The notes: generated by a model from the letters alone, not told the origin. Positions 48,593-57,209 are shown, counted from the first letter of the stretch. The stretch: DNA of 64,000 nt from JAUIEH01 sp964483375 (GCA_964483375.1 CAZABJ010000002.1:1-64000), one strand, 5' to 3'. Numbers and translations are program-made.

Positions 48593-49818
48593 CGCCCCAA
48601 GCCGACGACGGCGTCCGCGCCGAGCGCGACGGCGAGGGCTTCGACCACATGGCCGACCTGCTCAAGCTCGAGCGCGGGGAACAGCGGCAGCGACAGCGTG
48701 CGGGCGTAATATCGGTCGGCCCCAGGCAGTCGAAGCCCTGGATTGCGTTGGCGGTAATAGGGCTGCCTGTGAACGGGGATGTAGTGCACCTGCGCGCCCA
48801 CGCCCTGCGCGGCGAGGGACGCCATGACCTGGCTCCGCGTAAAGCCAAGCTCCGCAAAATCGATCGCGACGGGGTAGAGATGCCAAGCTGGACGCACGCC
48901 CGGGCTCGCGGTCGGGCGGCGGACATGCGGCAGTCGTTCGGCGAGCGCTGCGTCGTAAGCGCCTTTGAGCGCGGCGCGTTTTGCGACGAAGCGATCGAGC
49001 TTGCGCAGTTGCGACCGTCCCAGCGCGCAATGGATGTCGCTGACCCGATAATTAAAGCCGGGCGTCGCCATCTCATAGTACCATCTCCGACCCTCGCCGT
49101 TTTGCTCGAACGCCTCAGCGGTTTGGGTGAACGCCTCGGGTGACCGGGTCATGCCGTGATTGCGCAACCGCTTCACCGCTTCGGCCAGGACGGGATCGTT
49201 GGTGGTCACCGCCCCGCCTTCGCCCATGGCGATAGTCTTGACCGCATGAAAGGAAAAGCAGCTCGCCTGGGCATAGGCGTTGTCGCCGACCCGGCGGGGA
49301 CCGCTGGGGTCGTCATAGGTCCCGCCCAGCGCATGGCAGGCGTCGTCAACCAAGCTGACGCCGCGCTCCTGGGCGATTGCGGCGAAGTCGGCGGCGCGTT
49401 CGCAGGGCCCGGCGAGATGAACGTTGAAGGCGACTTTGACGTTATCGCCGGCGCGATCGAGGGCTTCTGCGAAGGTGTCCGGGGTCATCCGGCCCGTCTT
49501 TGGGTCCACATCCGCGAAGATGACCTCTGCGCCGGTGAACGTCACCGCGTTGGCGGTGGCCAAAAACGTGACCGAAGGGACGACCGCTGCGTCGCCGGGT
49601 CCCAGTCCCAAGCCGAGGCAGACAAGGTGCAGCGCGGCGGTGCCCGTGGCGCAAGCGATCGCATGCTGCGCGCCGGTCGCCTGCTGCAAATCGGCTTCGA
49701 AGGCTTCGACCTGCGGACCGGTCGTCAGCCAGCCCGACCGCAAAACGTCGATGACGGCGGCGATGTCATCGTCCTCGATGACGGGCCGGGCGTAGGGCAG
49801 AAACGAAGACGCCGCCAT
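48589..49818 (-). CDS. pseC: PseC aminotransferase
   Basis: A 409-residue DegT/DnrJ/EryC1-family PLP aminotransferase that adds an amino group at C4 of UDP-4-keto-6-deoxy-L-AltNAc. LPYARPVIEDDDIAAVIDVL and LRSGWLTTGPQVEAFEADLQ are the family opening, GTAALHLVCLGLGLGPGDAA the cofactor loop, VDDACHALGGTYDD the Asp region, and CFSFHAVKTIAMGEGGAVTT the PLP lysine motif (about residue 190). WHLYPVAIDF and VHYIPVHRQPYYRQRNP close the enzyme. It follows the SpsF-type gene with eleven bases between and is coupled to pseG. Confidence 0.94.
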   Translation of the reverse strand: MAASSFLPYARPVIEDDDIAAVIDVLRSGWLTTGPQVEAFEADLQQATGAQHAIACATGTAALHLVCLGLGLGPGDAAVVPSVTFLATANAVTFTGAEVIFADVDPKTGRMTPDTFAEALDRAGDNVKVAFNVHLAGPCERAADFAAIAQERGVSLVDDACHALGGTYDDPSGPRRVGDNAYAQASCFSFHAVKTIAMGEGGAVTTNDPVLAEAVKRLRNHGMTRSPEAFTQTAEAFEQNGEGRRWYYEMATPGFNYRVSDIHCALGRSQLRKLDRFVAKRAALKGAYDAALAERLPHVRRPTASPGVRPAWHLYPVAIDFAELGFTRSQVMASLAAQGVGAQVHYIPVHRQPYYRQRNPGLRLPGADRYYARTLSLPLFPALELEQVGHVVEALAVALGADAVVGLGR

Positions 49819-49829
49819 ACTGCGCAGCC

Positions 49830-50621
49830 CTAGGACGCCGCGCCGGCGGCGAGCCTGGGTTCAAGCGCCCGCAACCCCCAAGACGCGCCGGCCGCAAGCC
49901 GCGCTTCATCCACATAGGCGGCGTTGATTTGGGCGACGTCGTGCCGGGTGAGGCACAAATCAGCGATTTCAGTCCAGCGCGCGGTGGCGGCGGCTTCGCC
50001 CATCACGCCAAACACGGCGCGGAAAAAACTCAAATCAGCGGGGTGATCCAACGTCCAGCGCAGGCGCGCGGCCGGCCCGCCAGGACCGGTGACCACGGCG
50101 CGCGCGCCTTCCGCGGTGCGGCGCACCCAGGGCGAGACGTGTTCACGGTCAAACCGGCAATCCGCCTCTCGCGCGGCGGCGAACAGCCGCTCGGCGGGAA
50201 AAGCGTCGCAATCCAGCCCGTGCGGGAAAGTCGGCGGCAGGTTGTTGGTGGCGTAGGCGGCGTTTTGGGCGATCAGAGCGTCGCGCACCTCCCCGCACAA
50301 AGCAGGGTCGATGAACGGGCAGTCGGCGGTGACCCGCATGACGATATCGGCTTTGACCGCGCGGGCGGCGAACGCATAACGCGACAGCACGTCGTCTTCC
50401 GAACCGCGGATCACAAAGGCGCCGGCGCGAAAAGCCTCTGCGGCGACCGCATCATCGTCCAACCCGTCCGGCGTCGCGCACACGACGGCGTCCACGCCGG
50501 GAATGGCGGCGCATCGTTCAAGACACCGCGCCAGCACGCTCGCCGCGCCGAGCGGTTCGAGCACTTTGCCCGGCAGTCGTGACGACCCCATGCGGGCCTG
50601 TACGATTACGGCGAAAGTCAT
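49830..50621 (-). CDS. pseF: SpsF-type cytidylyltransferase, likely CMP-pseudaminic acid synthetase
   Basis: A 263-residue nucleotidyltransferase of the SpsF/CMP-sugar family. TFAVIVQARMGSSRLPGKVL is the nucleotide-binding opening, VVCATPDGLDDDAVAAEAFR the next block, ADIVMRVTADCPFIDPAL the metal-site DCPF segment and DREHVSPWVRR then LRWTLDHPADLSFFRAVF the rest of the family. It takes the pathway place of PseF, activating pseudaminic acid with CTP, although the classical PseF motif ARGGSKR is absent. Assignment is by context plus family, so gene symbol is functional. ATG 50621 removes a long upstream extension that overlaps the divergent promoter. Confidence 0.8.
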   Translation of the reverse strand: MTFAVIVQARMGSSRLPGKVLEPLGAASVLARCLERCAAIPGVDAVVCATPDGLDDDAVAAEAFRAGAFVIRGSEDDVLSRYAFAARAVKADIVMRVTADCPFIDPALCGEVRDALIAQNAAYATNNLPPTFPHGLDCDAFPAERLFAAAREADCRFDREHVSPWVRRTAEGARAVVTGPGGPAARLRWTLDHPADLSFFRAVFGVMGEAAATARWTEIADLCLTRHDVAQINAAYVDEARLAAGASWGLRALEPRLAAGAAS

Positions 50622-50775
50622 CACCCGCCCCTTCGCGACACTCGAACGACAAGGCGGCCACTTTCGCCCCCGCAGGCCTAGGGAAGCGTTAACGCTGCGC
50701 CAGCTTCGCCTCTGCGCATACGCCGCGTTAACCACGACAGGCTGAAATACCGGTGACAGCGACCGGAGCCCCCTT

Positions 50776-51873
50776 ATGCCCGCCGAAGCAAAACGCGTTC
50801 ATTCCAGCCCCGCGCCAAGCGCCGCCAACGCGCCCGACACGTTTTTCCAAGCGCGCGATTTCCGGGCGCCGCGCGCGGATCTGAATGGCAAGGTGGTCCT
50901 TATCACCGGCGGCACGGGGTCGTTCGGGCATCAATTCGTTCAAACGGTGTTGAACGACTACGCCCCGCGCAAGCTCATCGTGTTCAGCCGCGATGAGCTT
51001 AAGCAATATGAGATGGCGCAGCGCTTCTCTCCGGCCGAGCACGCCTGCATGCGCTACTTCATCGGCGATGTGCGGGATTTCGATCGTCTTGACCAAGCCA
51101 TGCGGGACGTCGACGTCGTCATCCACGCCGCCGCGCTGAAGCACGTGCCGATCGCGGAGTACAATCCCTTCGAGTGCATCAAAACCAATATTTTCGGCGC
51201 GGAGAACGTGGTGCGCGCGGCCATTCGCCGGGGCGTCAGCCGGGTTGTGGCGCTGTCTACGGACAAAGCCGCCAATCCCTGCAATCTCTATGGCGCGACG
51301 AAGCTGTGTTCGGACAAGATTTTCGCCGCCGCTCACGCGATGGGCGGGGAAGACGGGCCGGCGTTTTCCGTCGTGCGCTACGGCAATGTGGTGGGCTCCC
51401 GCGGCTCGGTTGTTCCTTACTTCCAAAAGCTCATCGCGGAAGGCGCCGAAAGCCTCCCGATCACCGACGAGCGGATGACGCGGTTCTGGATAACGCTTCA
51501 GCAAGGCGTCGACTTCGTGTTGTCCGCGCTGGCGGCGGCGAAAGGCGGCGAGATTTTCGTGCCCAAGCTGCCCTCGATGCGCACGGTGGATTTGGCGCGC
51601 ACGCTGGCGCCCGGCCTGCCCCACCGCGTAATCGGCATTCGCCCTGGCGAAAAGCTGCACGAAGTCATGGCGCCGGCGGACGACGCACGCGCCACGCTTG
51701 AGCTCAACGACCGGTATCTCATTCTCCCCAGCTTCGACCAAGGGCAGCGCGAGACGTGGCTGAGCGCCGGCGCGGCGCCTGTGGCGGACGGATTTGAGTA
51801 TCGCTCAGACACCAATCCCGAGCATCTCGACGCCCGCGCGCTCCAAGCGTTGCTCACGCGCGCGTTCTCGTAG
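50776..51873 (+). CDS. pseB: PseB UDP-GlcNAc 4,6-dehydratase/5-epimerase
   Basis: A 365-residue extended SDR enzyme beginning pseudaminic-acid synthesis from UDP-GlcNAc. VVLITGGTGSFGHQFVQTVL has the Rossmann GxxGxxG, DVVIHAAALKHVPIAEYNPF is the PseB/FlaA1 block, and VALSTDKAANPCNLYGATKL contains the altered catalytic set with Asp-Lys and the Y-x3-K. VVRYGNVVGSRGSVVPYFQK and RPGEKLHEVM complete the family. About 30 Ser/Ala-rich residues precede the domain and are unusual. It is divergent from the pseF-like gene, with 154 bases between. Confidence 0.95.
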   Translation: MPAEAKRVHSSPAPSAANAPDTFFQARDFRAPRADLNGKVVLITGGTGSFGHQFVQTVLNDYAPRKLIVFSRDELKQYEMAQRFSPAEHACMRYFIGDVRDFDRLDQAMRDVDVVIHAAALKHVPIAEYNPFECIKTNIFGAENVVRAAIRRGVSRVVALSTDKAANPCNLYGATKLCSDKIFAAAHAMGGEDGPAFSVVRYGNVVGSRGSVVPYFQKLIAEGAESLPITDERMTRFWITLQQGVDFVLSALAAAKGGEIFVPKLPSMRTVDLARTLAPGLPHRVIGIRPGEKLHEVMAPADDARATLELNDRYLILPSFDQGQRETWLSAGAAPVADGFEYRSDTNPEHLDARALQALLTRAFS

Positions 51874-51978
51874 GCCCGAAGACTGCGGCGAACGTCTTGA
51901 CCGGCGCGTTCATTCGCAAAGAGAATTGCGCGCTCGGGCTCGGGTCAGCCGCGCTCACGGGGACCTCAGTCGGGCGCG

Positions 51979-52716
51979 ATGCAGGACATTCTCAATGTTA
52001 TCGCCGGATCGGAGGCGGTTCTCACCGGTTGGGGTGCGCTCCTTGACCTTTTCGACCGCTATATGGGTCGTCCATATTGGACGGCGGCCTTTTTCGGGGT
52101 CTTGACCGGCGGCTTGCTGACCTTTTCCGGACGCAGCACGTGGCTTTCGATGCTGGTTCTCTTCGGCGGCCTAGCAGGGGCGCATCACGCGCACTCCCAG
52201 GGCGGCGGCGTGTGGTCGTCGGCCGTTTCTTTTATGATCGGCGGCGTTTTATGCACGGTCGCCTTCTTCCTCGCGGTGTTCGCGTTGGGATGGGGATTGG
52301 CGGGGTTCGCGCTCGAGAGCCTCGACCTCCATCCCTATCTTCAAATCGGGCTCTCCATCGCAGCCGGCGCACTCGCCCTGGTGTTGCTGGACATCGTCGT
52401 CATGGTCGTGAGCGCGGCCGCCGGCGCTCTCCTAGCCACCGCAGGGATCGCGCATTTCAACGCGCTGTTGGACCTCGGTTGGCCGATGACCACGCTGAAC
52501 CCCGTCGAATTGGCCCAAGCGCTGTACGCCGCGTTGATTTCGGGCGGAGGTGACGCCTCAGCTGAGCTGGGAGCGACGGGCGTCTTTGTCGTCGTCCTGG
52601 CCGTGACGGGACTGGCGACCCAAATCAAGGCGAGCATCCGGGCCGGGGCGACGAACGCACGGCCCGCCGCAACCCCGTTGGAGCGGCGCTCTGGGGCGCA
52701 GGAGGAGGCAAGGTGA
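51979..52716 (+). CDS. Multi-pass membrane protein, unknown function
   Basis: A 245-residue inner-membrane protein with about six transmembrane helices: near residues 33-50, 57-72, 80-105 (VSFMIGGVLCTVAFFLAVFA), 115-150 (IGLSIAAGALALVLLDIVVM), 152-172 and 205-225. HHAHSQGG (about 67-74) after the second helix is a small histidine cluster. The plan recalls DUF4203/TMEM198-like proteins, which I cannot confirm. The C-terminal 30 residues are polar. It is placed between pseB and nhaA; a hairpin after its end suggests its transcript stops before nhaA. Confidence 0.75.
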   Translation: MQDILNVIAGSEAVLTGWGALLDLFDRYMGRPYWTAAFFGVLTGGLLTFSGRSTWLSMLVLFGGLAGAHHAHSQGGGVWSSAVSFMIGGVLCTVAFFLAVFALGWGLAGFALESLDLHPYLQIGLSIAAGALALVLLDIVVMVVSAAAGALLATAGIAHFNALLDLGWPMTTLNPVELAQALYAALISGGGDASAELGATGVFVVVLAVTGLATQIKASIRAGATNARPAATPLERRSGAQEEAR

Positions 52717-52807
52717 GCCGCCGCCCATCGCCAATTCCCATGGTCGGAGGTGTCGGCGGTGGGCGACTGCAGGCCGATTTTGCTTGCGCCGCCGCGGCTC
52801 TGCACTA

Positions 52808-52847
52808 GGTATTGCGCGAGCTTGTGCGGCAATACCGCGCAATTTTT
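52808..52847 (+). terminator. Hairpin with T-run before nhaA
   Basis: 8-bp inverted repeat GGTATTGC at 52808-52815 and GCAATACC at 52829-52836 with a 13-base loop; GCGCAATTTTT follows. It could terminate the membrane protein transcript or act as a leader structure for nhaA, whose ATG is 25 bases further on. Confidence 0.4.
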
Positions 52848-52871
52848 CGGATAGCGTAGCGGGGTGAAACG

Positions 52872-54083
52872 ATGTCGATGACGTCGGCGGGCACGAACAA
52901 TATTTTCAAGAGCGACGCTGCGCCCGGCGTCGTGTTGCTGTTAGCGGCGTTGGCCGCCTTGGTGTTCGACAACACCGCGCTCGCCGGCGTGTATGACGGC
53001 GTCCTCCGTATGACCAATATTACCTTAGAGGTCGGCGATTTTTCCATCGACAAGCCCGTGTTGCTTTGGATCAACGACGGCTTGATGGTGATTTTCTTCT
53101 TTTATGTGGGGTTGGAGATCAAACGCGAGATCCTGACCGGGCAGCTATCCTCCGTCAGCAAAGCCATGCTCCCGCTTATTGCGGCGGTCGGCGGCATCGC
53201 GATCCCCGCACTTATCTTTGTCGCTTTCAACGCCAATGATCCCGAGACGATCAACGGTTGGGCCATCCCTGCGGCCACCGACATCGCCTTCGCCGTCGGC
53301 ATTCTGGCGCTGTTGGGCGCCCGCGCGCCGACCTCGCTGAAGGTGTTCCTGCTGGCCGTCGCCATTATCGACGACCTCGCCGCCATCTTGATCATCGCCC
53401 TTTTCTACACCGCAGACATTTCAACCCAGGCGCTGGTGTTCGCCGCGATCGGCGCCGCTCTCCTGTTCGTCCTCAATCGGTTGAAAGTGTCGGGCATCGC
53501 GCCATACGTGCTCATTGGCACAGTCATGTGGGCGGCTGTTCTGAAGTCGGGGGTCCACGCGACCCTGGCCGGCGTGATCATTGCGATGTTCATTCCTATC
53601 CGGCACTTCCAAGACCCCTCCCGCTCGCCGCTCGAAACCGTCGAGCACGGCCTAAAGCCGTGGGTCTACTTCTTGGTGATGCCCGTCTTCGCGTTTGCGA
53701 ACGCCGGGGTGCCGGTGTTGCAGCTGTCCTTCTCGGATCTGTTAGCGCCGTTGCCGCTCGGCATCGCCTTGGGCTTGTTCGTCGGCAAGCAGATCGGCGT
53801 GTTCGGGTTCACCTTCGCAGCGGTGAAGCTTGGCGCGGCGGCGTTGCCGCAAGGGCTGAGCTGGCGGCAGATTTACGGCGCCTCGCTGCTGGCCGGCATC
53901 GGCTTCACCATGTCGCTGTTCATCGGCTCGCTCGCCTTCACCGACGCGGACATGATGAACGCGGTGCGCGTCGGCGTGCTGGCGGGCTCCCTTCTCTCCG
54001 GCGTCGCGGGCTTCTTGGTGTTGCGGCTCACGCCGGAACCCGCTCAGCAACAAGGCGGCGAAGCGCCCGCGCCGGCGCAATAG
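52872..54083 (+). CDS. nhaA: Na+/H+ antiporter NhaA
   Basis: A 403-residue inner-membrane sodium/proton antiporter with about twelve helices. GLMVIFFFYVGLEIKREILT, IPAATDIAFAVGILALLGAR (the Asp-containing helix), VFLLAVAIIDDLAAILIIAL with the essential Asp pair, and LFVGKQIGVFGF with the conserved Lys are all present. The C-terminal tail is short and Pro/Gln/Ala-rich. NhaA exports sodium at alkaline pH, consistent with a marine or saline life style. The start at ATG 52872 has a modest GGGG upstream. Confidence 0.97.
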   Translation: MSMTSAGTNNIFKSDAAPGVVLLLAALAALVFDNTALAGVYDGVLRMTNITLEVGDFSIDKPVLLWINDGLMVIFFFYVGLEIKREILTGQLSSVSKAMLPLIAAVGGIAIPALIFVAFNANDPETINGWAIPAATDIAFAVGILALLGARAPTSLKVFLLAVAIIDDLAAILIIALFYTADISTQALVFAAIGAALLFVLNRLKVSGIAPYVLIGTVMWAAVLKSGVHATLAGVIIAMFIPIRHFQDPSRSPLETVEHGLKPWVYFLVMPVFAFANAGVPVLQLSFSDLLAPLPLGIALGLFVGKQIGVFGFTFAAVKLGAAALPQGLSWRQIYGASLLAGIGFTMSLFIGSLAFTDADMMNAVRVGVLAGSLLSGVAGFLVLRLTPEPAQQQGGEAPAPAQ

Positions 54084-54102
54084 CGCGGCGCGAGCCGAGG
54101 AA

Positions 54103-54128
54103 GGCGGGCCGGCTTAGTTCGGCCCGCC
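54103..54128. terminator. Hairpin between convergent genes
   Basis: 9-bp stem GGCGGGCCG at 54103-54111 and CGGCCCGCC at 54120-54128. The loop contains the stop codon of the minus-strand gene. No T-run on either side. Confidence 0.4.
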
Positions 54129-54764
54129 CATCGCGTTCATGATATCGTTGAGATTGGGCAAGCTGGTGGCTGCGTCCGCATCATAGGCGAACGCCTCGTC
54201 CGGCCCTCCGTCATCCAACCGCACCTCAACCGCGGTTTGGGTTGTCGTGATCGGCCCCATGGACACGTTCACCGACAAAGTGAGGCCTTCATCGGTGACG
54301 CAGACAGTCGCGTTCGCCATTTGAGGCACCGTCCAATAGTCGCACGCAAAGCCGGCGAACTCGCCGGTTTCGCCGGTGGCTTGGCCGCCCATCCCGGTCA
54401 GCATCCGTCGGCCGAACGACACTCCGTCCTCTTCGCCCATCGCGGCGACGATGTTGTCATACATAGGATTTTGCGACACCGTCGTCGCGCCTGTCGCCGA
54501 GTCGATCGTGATGATCTGGTCTTGATCGTAGACGATCCGGTTCCGGTCAGGCTGGGTCATGCCCATCAGGGACATTTCAGCGTCGCGAATCTCGACGCGC
54601 AGCCGGCCCCAGTCGCGGACATGCTCGGTCACCGTCCCCGTATGGGAGCCGGAAAGCGCCGAAACCACGGTGAAGCTCTCTCTGCCGTAAAAGCGAACGT
54701 CTCCGTCTTGAGCCGACGCCGGAGCGCCGGCCAAAGCGGCCGAAGCAAGTAAAAGAATGCGCAT
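54114..54764 (-). CDS. Exported protein of unknown function
   Basis: A 216-residue exported protein with a signal peptide (MRILLLASAALAGAPASAQ). The mature part is a series of strands: RFYGRESFTVVSALSG, VRIEIRDAEMSLMGMTQPDR-like segments and TIDSATGATTVSQNP, then CDYWTVPQMANATVCVTDEG with two cysteines, as in periplasmic DUF4412-type lipocalin-like domains; this likeness is weak. GGGGAGGA precedes ATG 54764. It lies between nhaA and the flagellin cluster and is read in the flagellin direction, but no flagellar role is implied. Confidence 0.75.
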   Translation of the reverse strand: MRILLLASAALAGAPASAQDGDVRFYGRESFTVVSALSGSHTGTVTEHVRDWGRLRVEIRDAEMSLMGMTQPDRNRIVYDQDQIITIDSATGATTVSQNPMYDNIVAAMGEEDGVSFGRRMLTGMGGQATGETGEFAGFACDYWTVPQMANATVCVTDEGLTLSVNVSMGPITTTQTAVEVRLDDGGPDEAFAYDADAATSLPNLNDIMNAMGGPN

Positions 54765-54828
54765 GCGTGGTCCTCCCCATTGGAGAACCACGCCTATCAA
54801 ATTTCGCTGGGAGATGCTCGGGCGGAGA

Positions 54829-55662
54829 TCAGCCCTGGAATAGGCTCAAGATCACTTGCGGTTCGGAGTTCGCGATCGACAACGCTTGGACGCCCAGCTG
54901 CTGCTGAACCTGCAAGGCCTGGAGCTTGGCCGACTCAACCGCCAGATCCGCATCGACTAGATTGCCGACCCCGGCGGTGAGGCTGTCACTGAGACGCGAA
55001 ACGAAGTTGTTGTGCGCCTCGATCTTCTTGATGTCCGAGCCCATATTCGCCAACGCCTGATTGACGTTGTCGATGCTGGACTGGATTGCCGAGACGACTT
55101 GGCCGGCAAGCGTGGCGCTGCCGAGGGACGCGCCGGCGGTGAACGTCATATTCGGACCGCTGAAGGTCAGGTTTTGGGTCTTCAGCGTGATGGAGCGCGA
55201 ACCGTCGGCGTCTGCGAGGAACTGGATGCCCGGCGAGACCGACCCGTCGAGCAGGTTCGCGCCATCGAATTCGGCGTTTGCGACGATTTCTTGGACTTGT
55301 TGGACCAGAGCCTTGAAGTCCGCGTCATAGGCTTGGCGCGTAAAAGTGTCGATGGAGGGGTCCATCGCGCCTGTCGCTTTTTTACGCATCTCAACGAGAA
55401 GGTCTGAGATCGACTCGCCGGCCGCCAGCGCCACCTCGCCAATCGTCTTGGCCCGGTCGAGGCTGGTCTTCACCGCTTCCAGAGCGCCGATATCCGCGCG
55501 CATGTTTTGAGCGACCGCATAGACTGCGGAATTGTCTTTCGCGCCGTTAACCTTCAAGCCGGTGCTTACCCGGGACTGCGCCTCGGAAAGTGACGCATTG
55601 GTCTTGTTCAGGTTTTGCAGCGCGACCATCGCCGACTTATTGGTGTGGACGCTCAGGGTCAT
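54829..55662 (-). CDS. Flagellin
   Basis: A 277-residue flagellin, the filament subunit secreted through the flagellar export channel. The N-terminal D0/D1 part reads SVHTNKSAMVALQNLNKTNA and RVSTGLKVNGAKDNSAVYAV; the C-terminal D0 helix is ESAKLQALQVQQQLGVQALS then IANSEPQVILSLFQG. The middle D2/D3 is short, as in Caulobacter flagellins, leaving Ser/Thr-rich surfaces for glycosylation. It is the most divergent of the three, with a different N-terminus and no IYAIAQ motif. ATG 55662 has GGAGGGAG upstream and a perfect sigma-54 promoter 60 bases away. A hairpin stands just before the ribosome-binding site. Confidence 0.96.
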   Translation of the reverse strand: MTLSVHTNKSAMVALQNLNKTNASLSEAQSRVSTGLKVNGAKDNSAVYAVAQNMRADIGALEAVKTSLDRAKTIGEVALAAGESISDLLVEMRKKATGAMDPSIDTFTRQAYDADFKALVQQVQEIVANAEFDGANLLDGSVSPGIQFLADADGSRSITLKTQNLTFSGPNMTFTAGASLGSATLAGQVVSAIQSSIDNVNQALANMGSDIKKIEAHNNFVSRLSDSLTAGVGNLVDADLAVESAKLQALQVQQQLGVQALSIANSEPQVILSLFQG

Positions 55663-55674
55663 TCTCGGCTCCCT

Positions 55675-55693
55675 CCGCCGATTCACCCGGCGG
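55675..55693 (-). promoter_or_regulatory. Hairpin in the flagellin leader
   Basis: 6-bp inverted repeat CCGCCG at 55675-55680 and CGGCGG at 55688-55693, between the sigma-54 promoter and the start codon. On the mRNA it abuts the Shine-Dalgarno, so it could be a place for translational control, for example by FlbT. Confidence 0.35.
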
Positions 55694-55722
55694 TAACGGC
55701 GACTGATTTCTTCCGACGACGC

Positions 55723-55739
55723 AGCAAAGCGCGTGCCAG
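55723..55739 (-). promoter_or_regulatory. Sigma-54 promoter of the flagellin at 54829-55662
   Basis: On the minus strand CTGGCACG-CGCT-TTGCT matches the sigma-54 consensus TGGCACG-N4-TTGCW at every defined base, with GG and GC elements 12 bases apart. Predicted start of transcription is near 55712, giving a leader of about 50 bases. Confidence 0.85.
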
Positions 55740-55851
55740 CTCTCATCGGTTCATCGCCGAGTATGGGGGAACAGGGTTAAGAAAAACCAAGCGCGAGCGC
55801 CCGCCGGCGGATTACTCCGCCGCGGGCCGGAAATCCAGTCATCGCACGCGC

Positions 55852-56247
55852 CTAGACGCGGGTGTCGAACATCACGCCTTCGCTTTCGCGCGCCTCTGAC
55901 ATCATCTCCAACACCTCTTGGCGCGGCCATTGGCGAATGACATCGCCCGACCGGGAGTCGACAGTGGTGTAGACAAAGGCGCCGGCGTCCTCGTTTCTTT
56001 CGATCCGAAGCCGAGCGAACGGCCGCAATTCGCCTTCGACAAGCTTGTCCAACAGCGCTTGCATCTTCGCCTCGGGCGCGGAAGCCGTCCGTTTGGCGTC
56101 GCCCTGCTCGGCGTCAGCTCTTGTGTCGCCGATCGTCTTTGATGTGGGTGTCGAAGCGCCCTTGGCGGACGACGATTGACTCTGGGACGCGTAAACAAGG
56201 TCGCTTGGCGGAGCGACCGCGCCGACGGGCCCGATCTCTAAGCTCAT
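55852..56247 (-). CDS. flaG: FlaG-family flagellar protein
   Basis: A 131-residue FlaG/YvyC-type protein, thought to affect filament length. The N-terminal 60 residues are polar and disordered. The FlaG domain (about 66-122) has ELRPFARLRIERNEDAGAFV and SRSGDVIRQWPRQEVLEMMS, equal to the family pattern V-x-D-x-x-x-G-x-V-I-R-Q-x-P. Normal position among flagellin genes. The ATG at 56247 has only AAGG directly before it, so the ribosome-binding site is poor or the start lies elsewhere. A flagellin terminator just upstream means it probably has its own promoter. Confidence 0.85.
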   Translation of the reverse strand: MSLEIGPVGAVAPPSDLVYASQSQSSSAKGASTPTSKTIGDTRADAEQGDAKRTASAPEAKMQALLDKLVEGELRPFARLRIERNEDAGAFVYTTVDSRSGDVIRQWPRQEVLEMMSEARESEGVMFDTRV

Positions 56248-56332
56248 CCTTGCGCCGGCGGCCCTTCAGGCCGTCGCCTCCTTGATTGGCTTCCTCAGGA
56301 TAGAGACGGAACGTCGGGTCTCTCACCCGTGG

Positions 56333-56371
56333 AAAAAAGGGCGGGCGGAAGCGCGCGAAGCGCCTCCGCCC
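56333..56371 (-). terminator. Intrinsic terminator of the middle flagellin gene
   Basis: On the minus strand a 12-bp stem with one G-U pair (outer GGGCGGA/TCCGCCC, inner GCGC/GCGC, plus-strand 56343-56371) is followed by GCCCTTTTTT. It lies seven bases after the flagellin stop. Confidence 0.8.
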
Positions 56372-56378
56372 CAGCTCA

Positions 56379-57209
56379 TTAACGGAACAACGACAGCACG
56401 GTGTTCGGCTGCGAGTTCGCGATGGACAGAGCCTGCACGCCCAGCTGCTGCTGAACCTGCAAGGCCTGCAGTCGAGCGCTTTCCTTCGCCATATCGGCGT
56501 CGACCAAGTTGCCGATGCCTTTTTCAAGCTGGTCAGACAGCTTGCCGACGAAGTTCTTGTGGATTTCAAGCGACTTAGCGCCCGTGCCCAGACGCGACAG
56601 CGCCGCGGACACGTTGTCGATCGCCGTTTCGATTTTGGCGAGCGTCGTGCCAGCGTCGGTGGCGGTGGCGATGTCGTCGGTCGCAGCCAACGAAATCGCA
56701 GAGCCGGTGTCGCCCACGCCGAGCACTTCGGCTTGCACGGTGATCGTCGAGGAACCGGTTTGGTTGGCCAGAGCCACCACATCCGCAGCGCCGCCCTGCA
56801 AGAGGTTGGCGCCATTGAATTCGGCGTTGTCCACGATCGTGTCGATTTGCGCTTTGAGCGCGGTGAAATCCTCGTTGAGCGCATCCCGCGACGCCGTGTC
56901 GAGCGAGGTGTCCGTCGCAGCCAAAGCTTTGGCCTTCATTTCCGTCAAGAGGTCGGAAACGGCTTCACCAGCCGCCAGGGCGGTGTCGACGGTGGAGACG
57001 GCGCGGTCGAGGGAGTTTTGAACGGCGCCGAAGGCGGCGACGTCCGAGCGCATCCGCTGAGCGATGGCGTAGATGCCGCCGTCGTCTTTAGCGCTGGCGA
57101 CTTTCATGCCGGTGTTGATGCGCGACTGAACCGTCGACAACTCAGAGTTGGTTTGGTTCAGGTTTTGCAGGGCGACCATGGCCCCGTAGTTCGTGTTGAC
57201 GCTCAGCAT
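56379..57209 (-). CDS. Flagellin
   Basis: A 276-residue flagellin. N-terminal D0/D1: SVNTNYGAMVALQNLNQTNS, RINTGMKVASAKDDGGIYAI; C-terminal: LVDADMAKESARLQALQVQQ, then QLGVQALSIANSQPNTVLSL ending FR. Very similar to the paralogue at 57548-58375 in both termini, indicating duplication. ATG 57209 has GGAGC seven bases upstream; an ATG eight codons before is possible. It is preceded by a sigma-54 promoter and by three TGCCG-type repeats, and followed by a clear terminator. Confidence 0.97.
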   Translation of the reverse strand: MLSVNTNYGAMVALQNLNQTNSELSTVQSRINTGMKVASAKDDGGIYAIAQRMRSDVAAFGAVQNSLDRAVSTVDTALAAGEAVSDLLTEMKAKALAATDTSLDTASRDALNEDFTALKAQIDTIVDNAEFNGANLLQGGAADVVALANQTGSSTITVQAEVLGVGDTGSAISLAATDDIATATDAGTTLAKIETAIDNVSAALSRLGTGAKSLEIHKNFVGKLSDQLEKGIGNLVDADMAKESARLQALQVQQQLGVQALSIANSQPNTVLSLFR

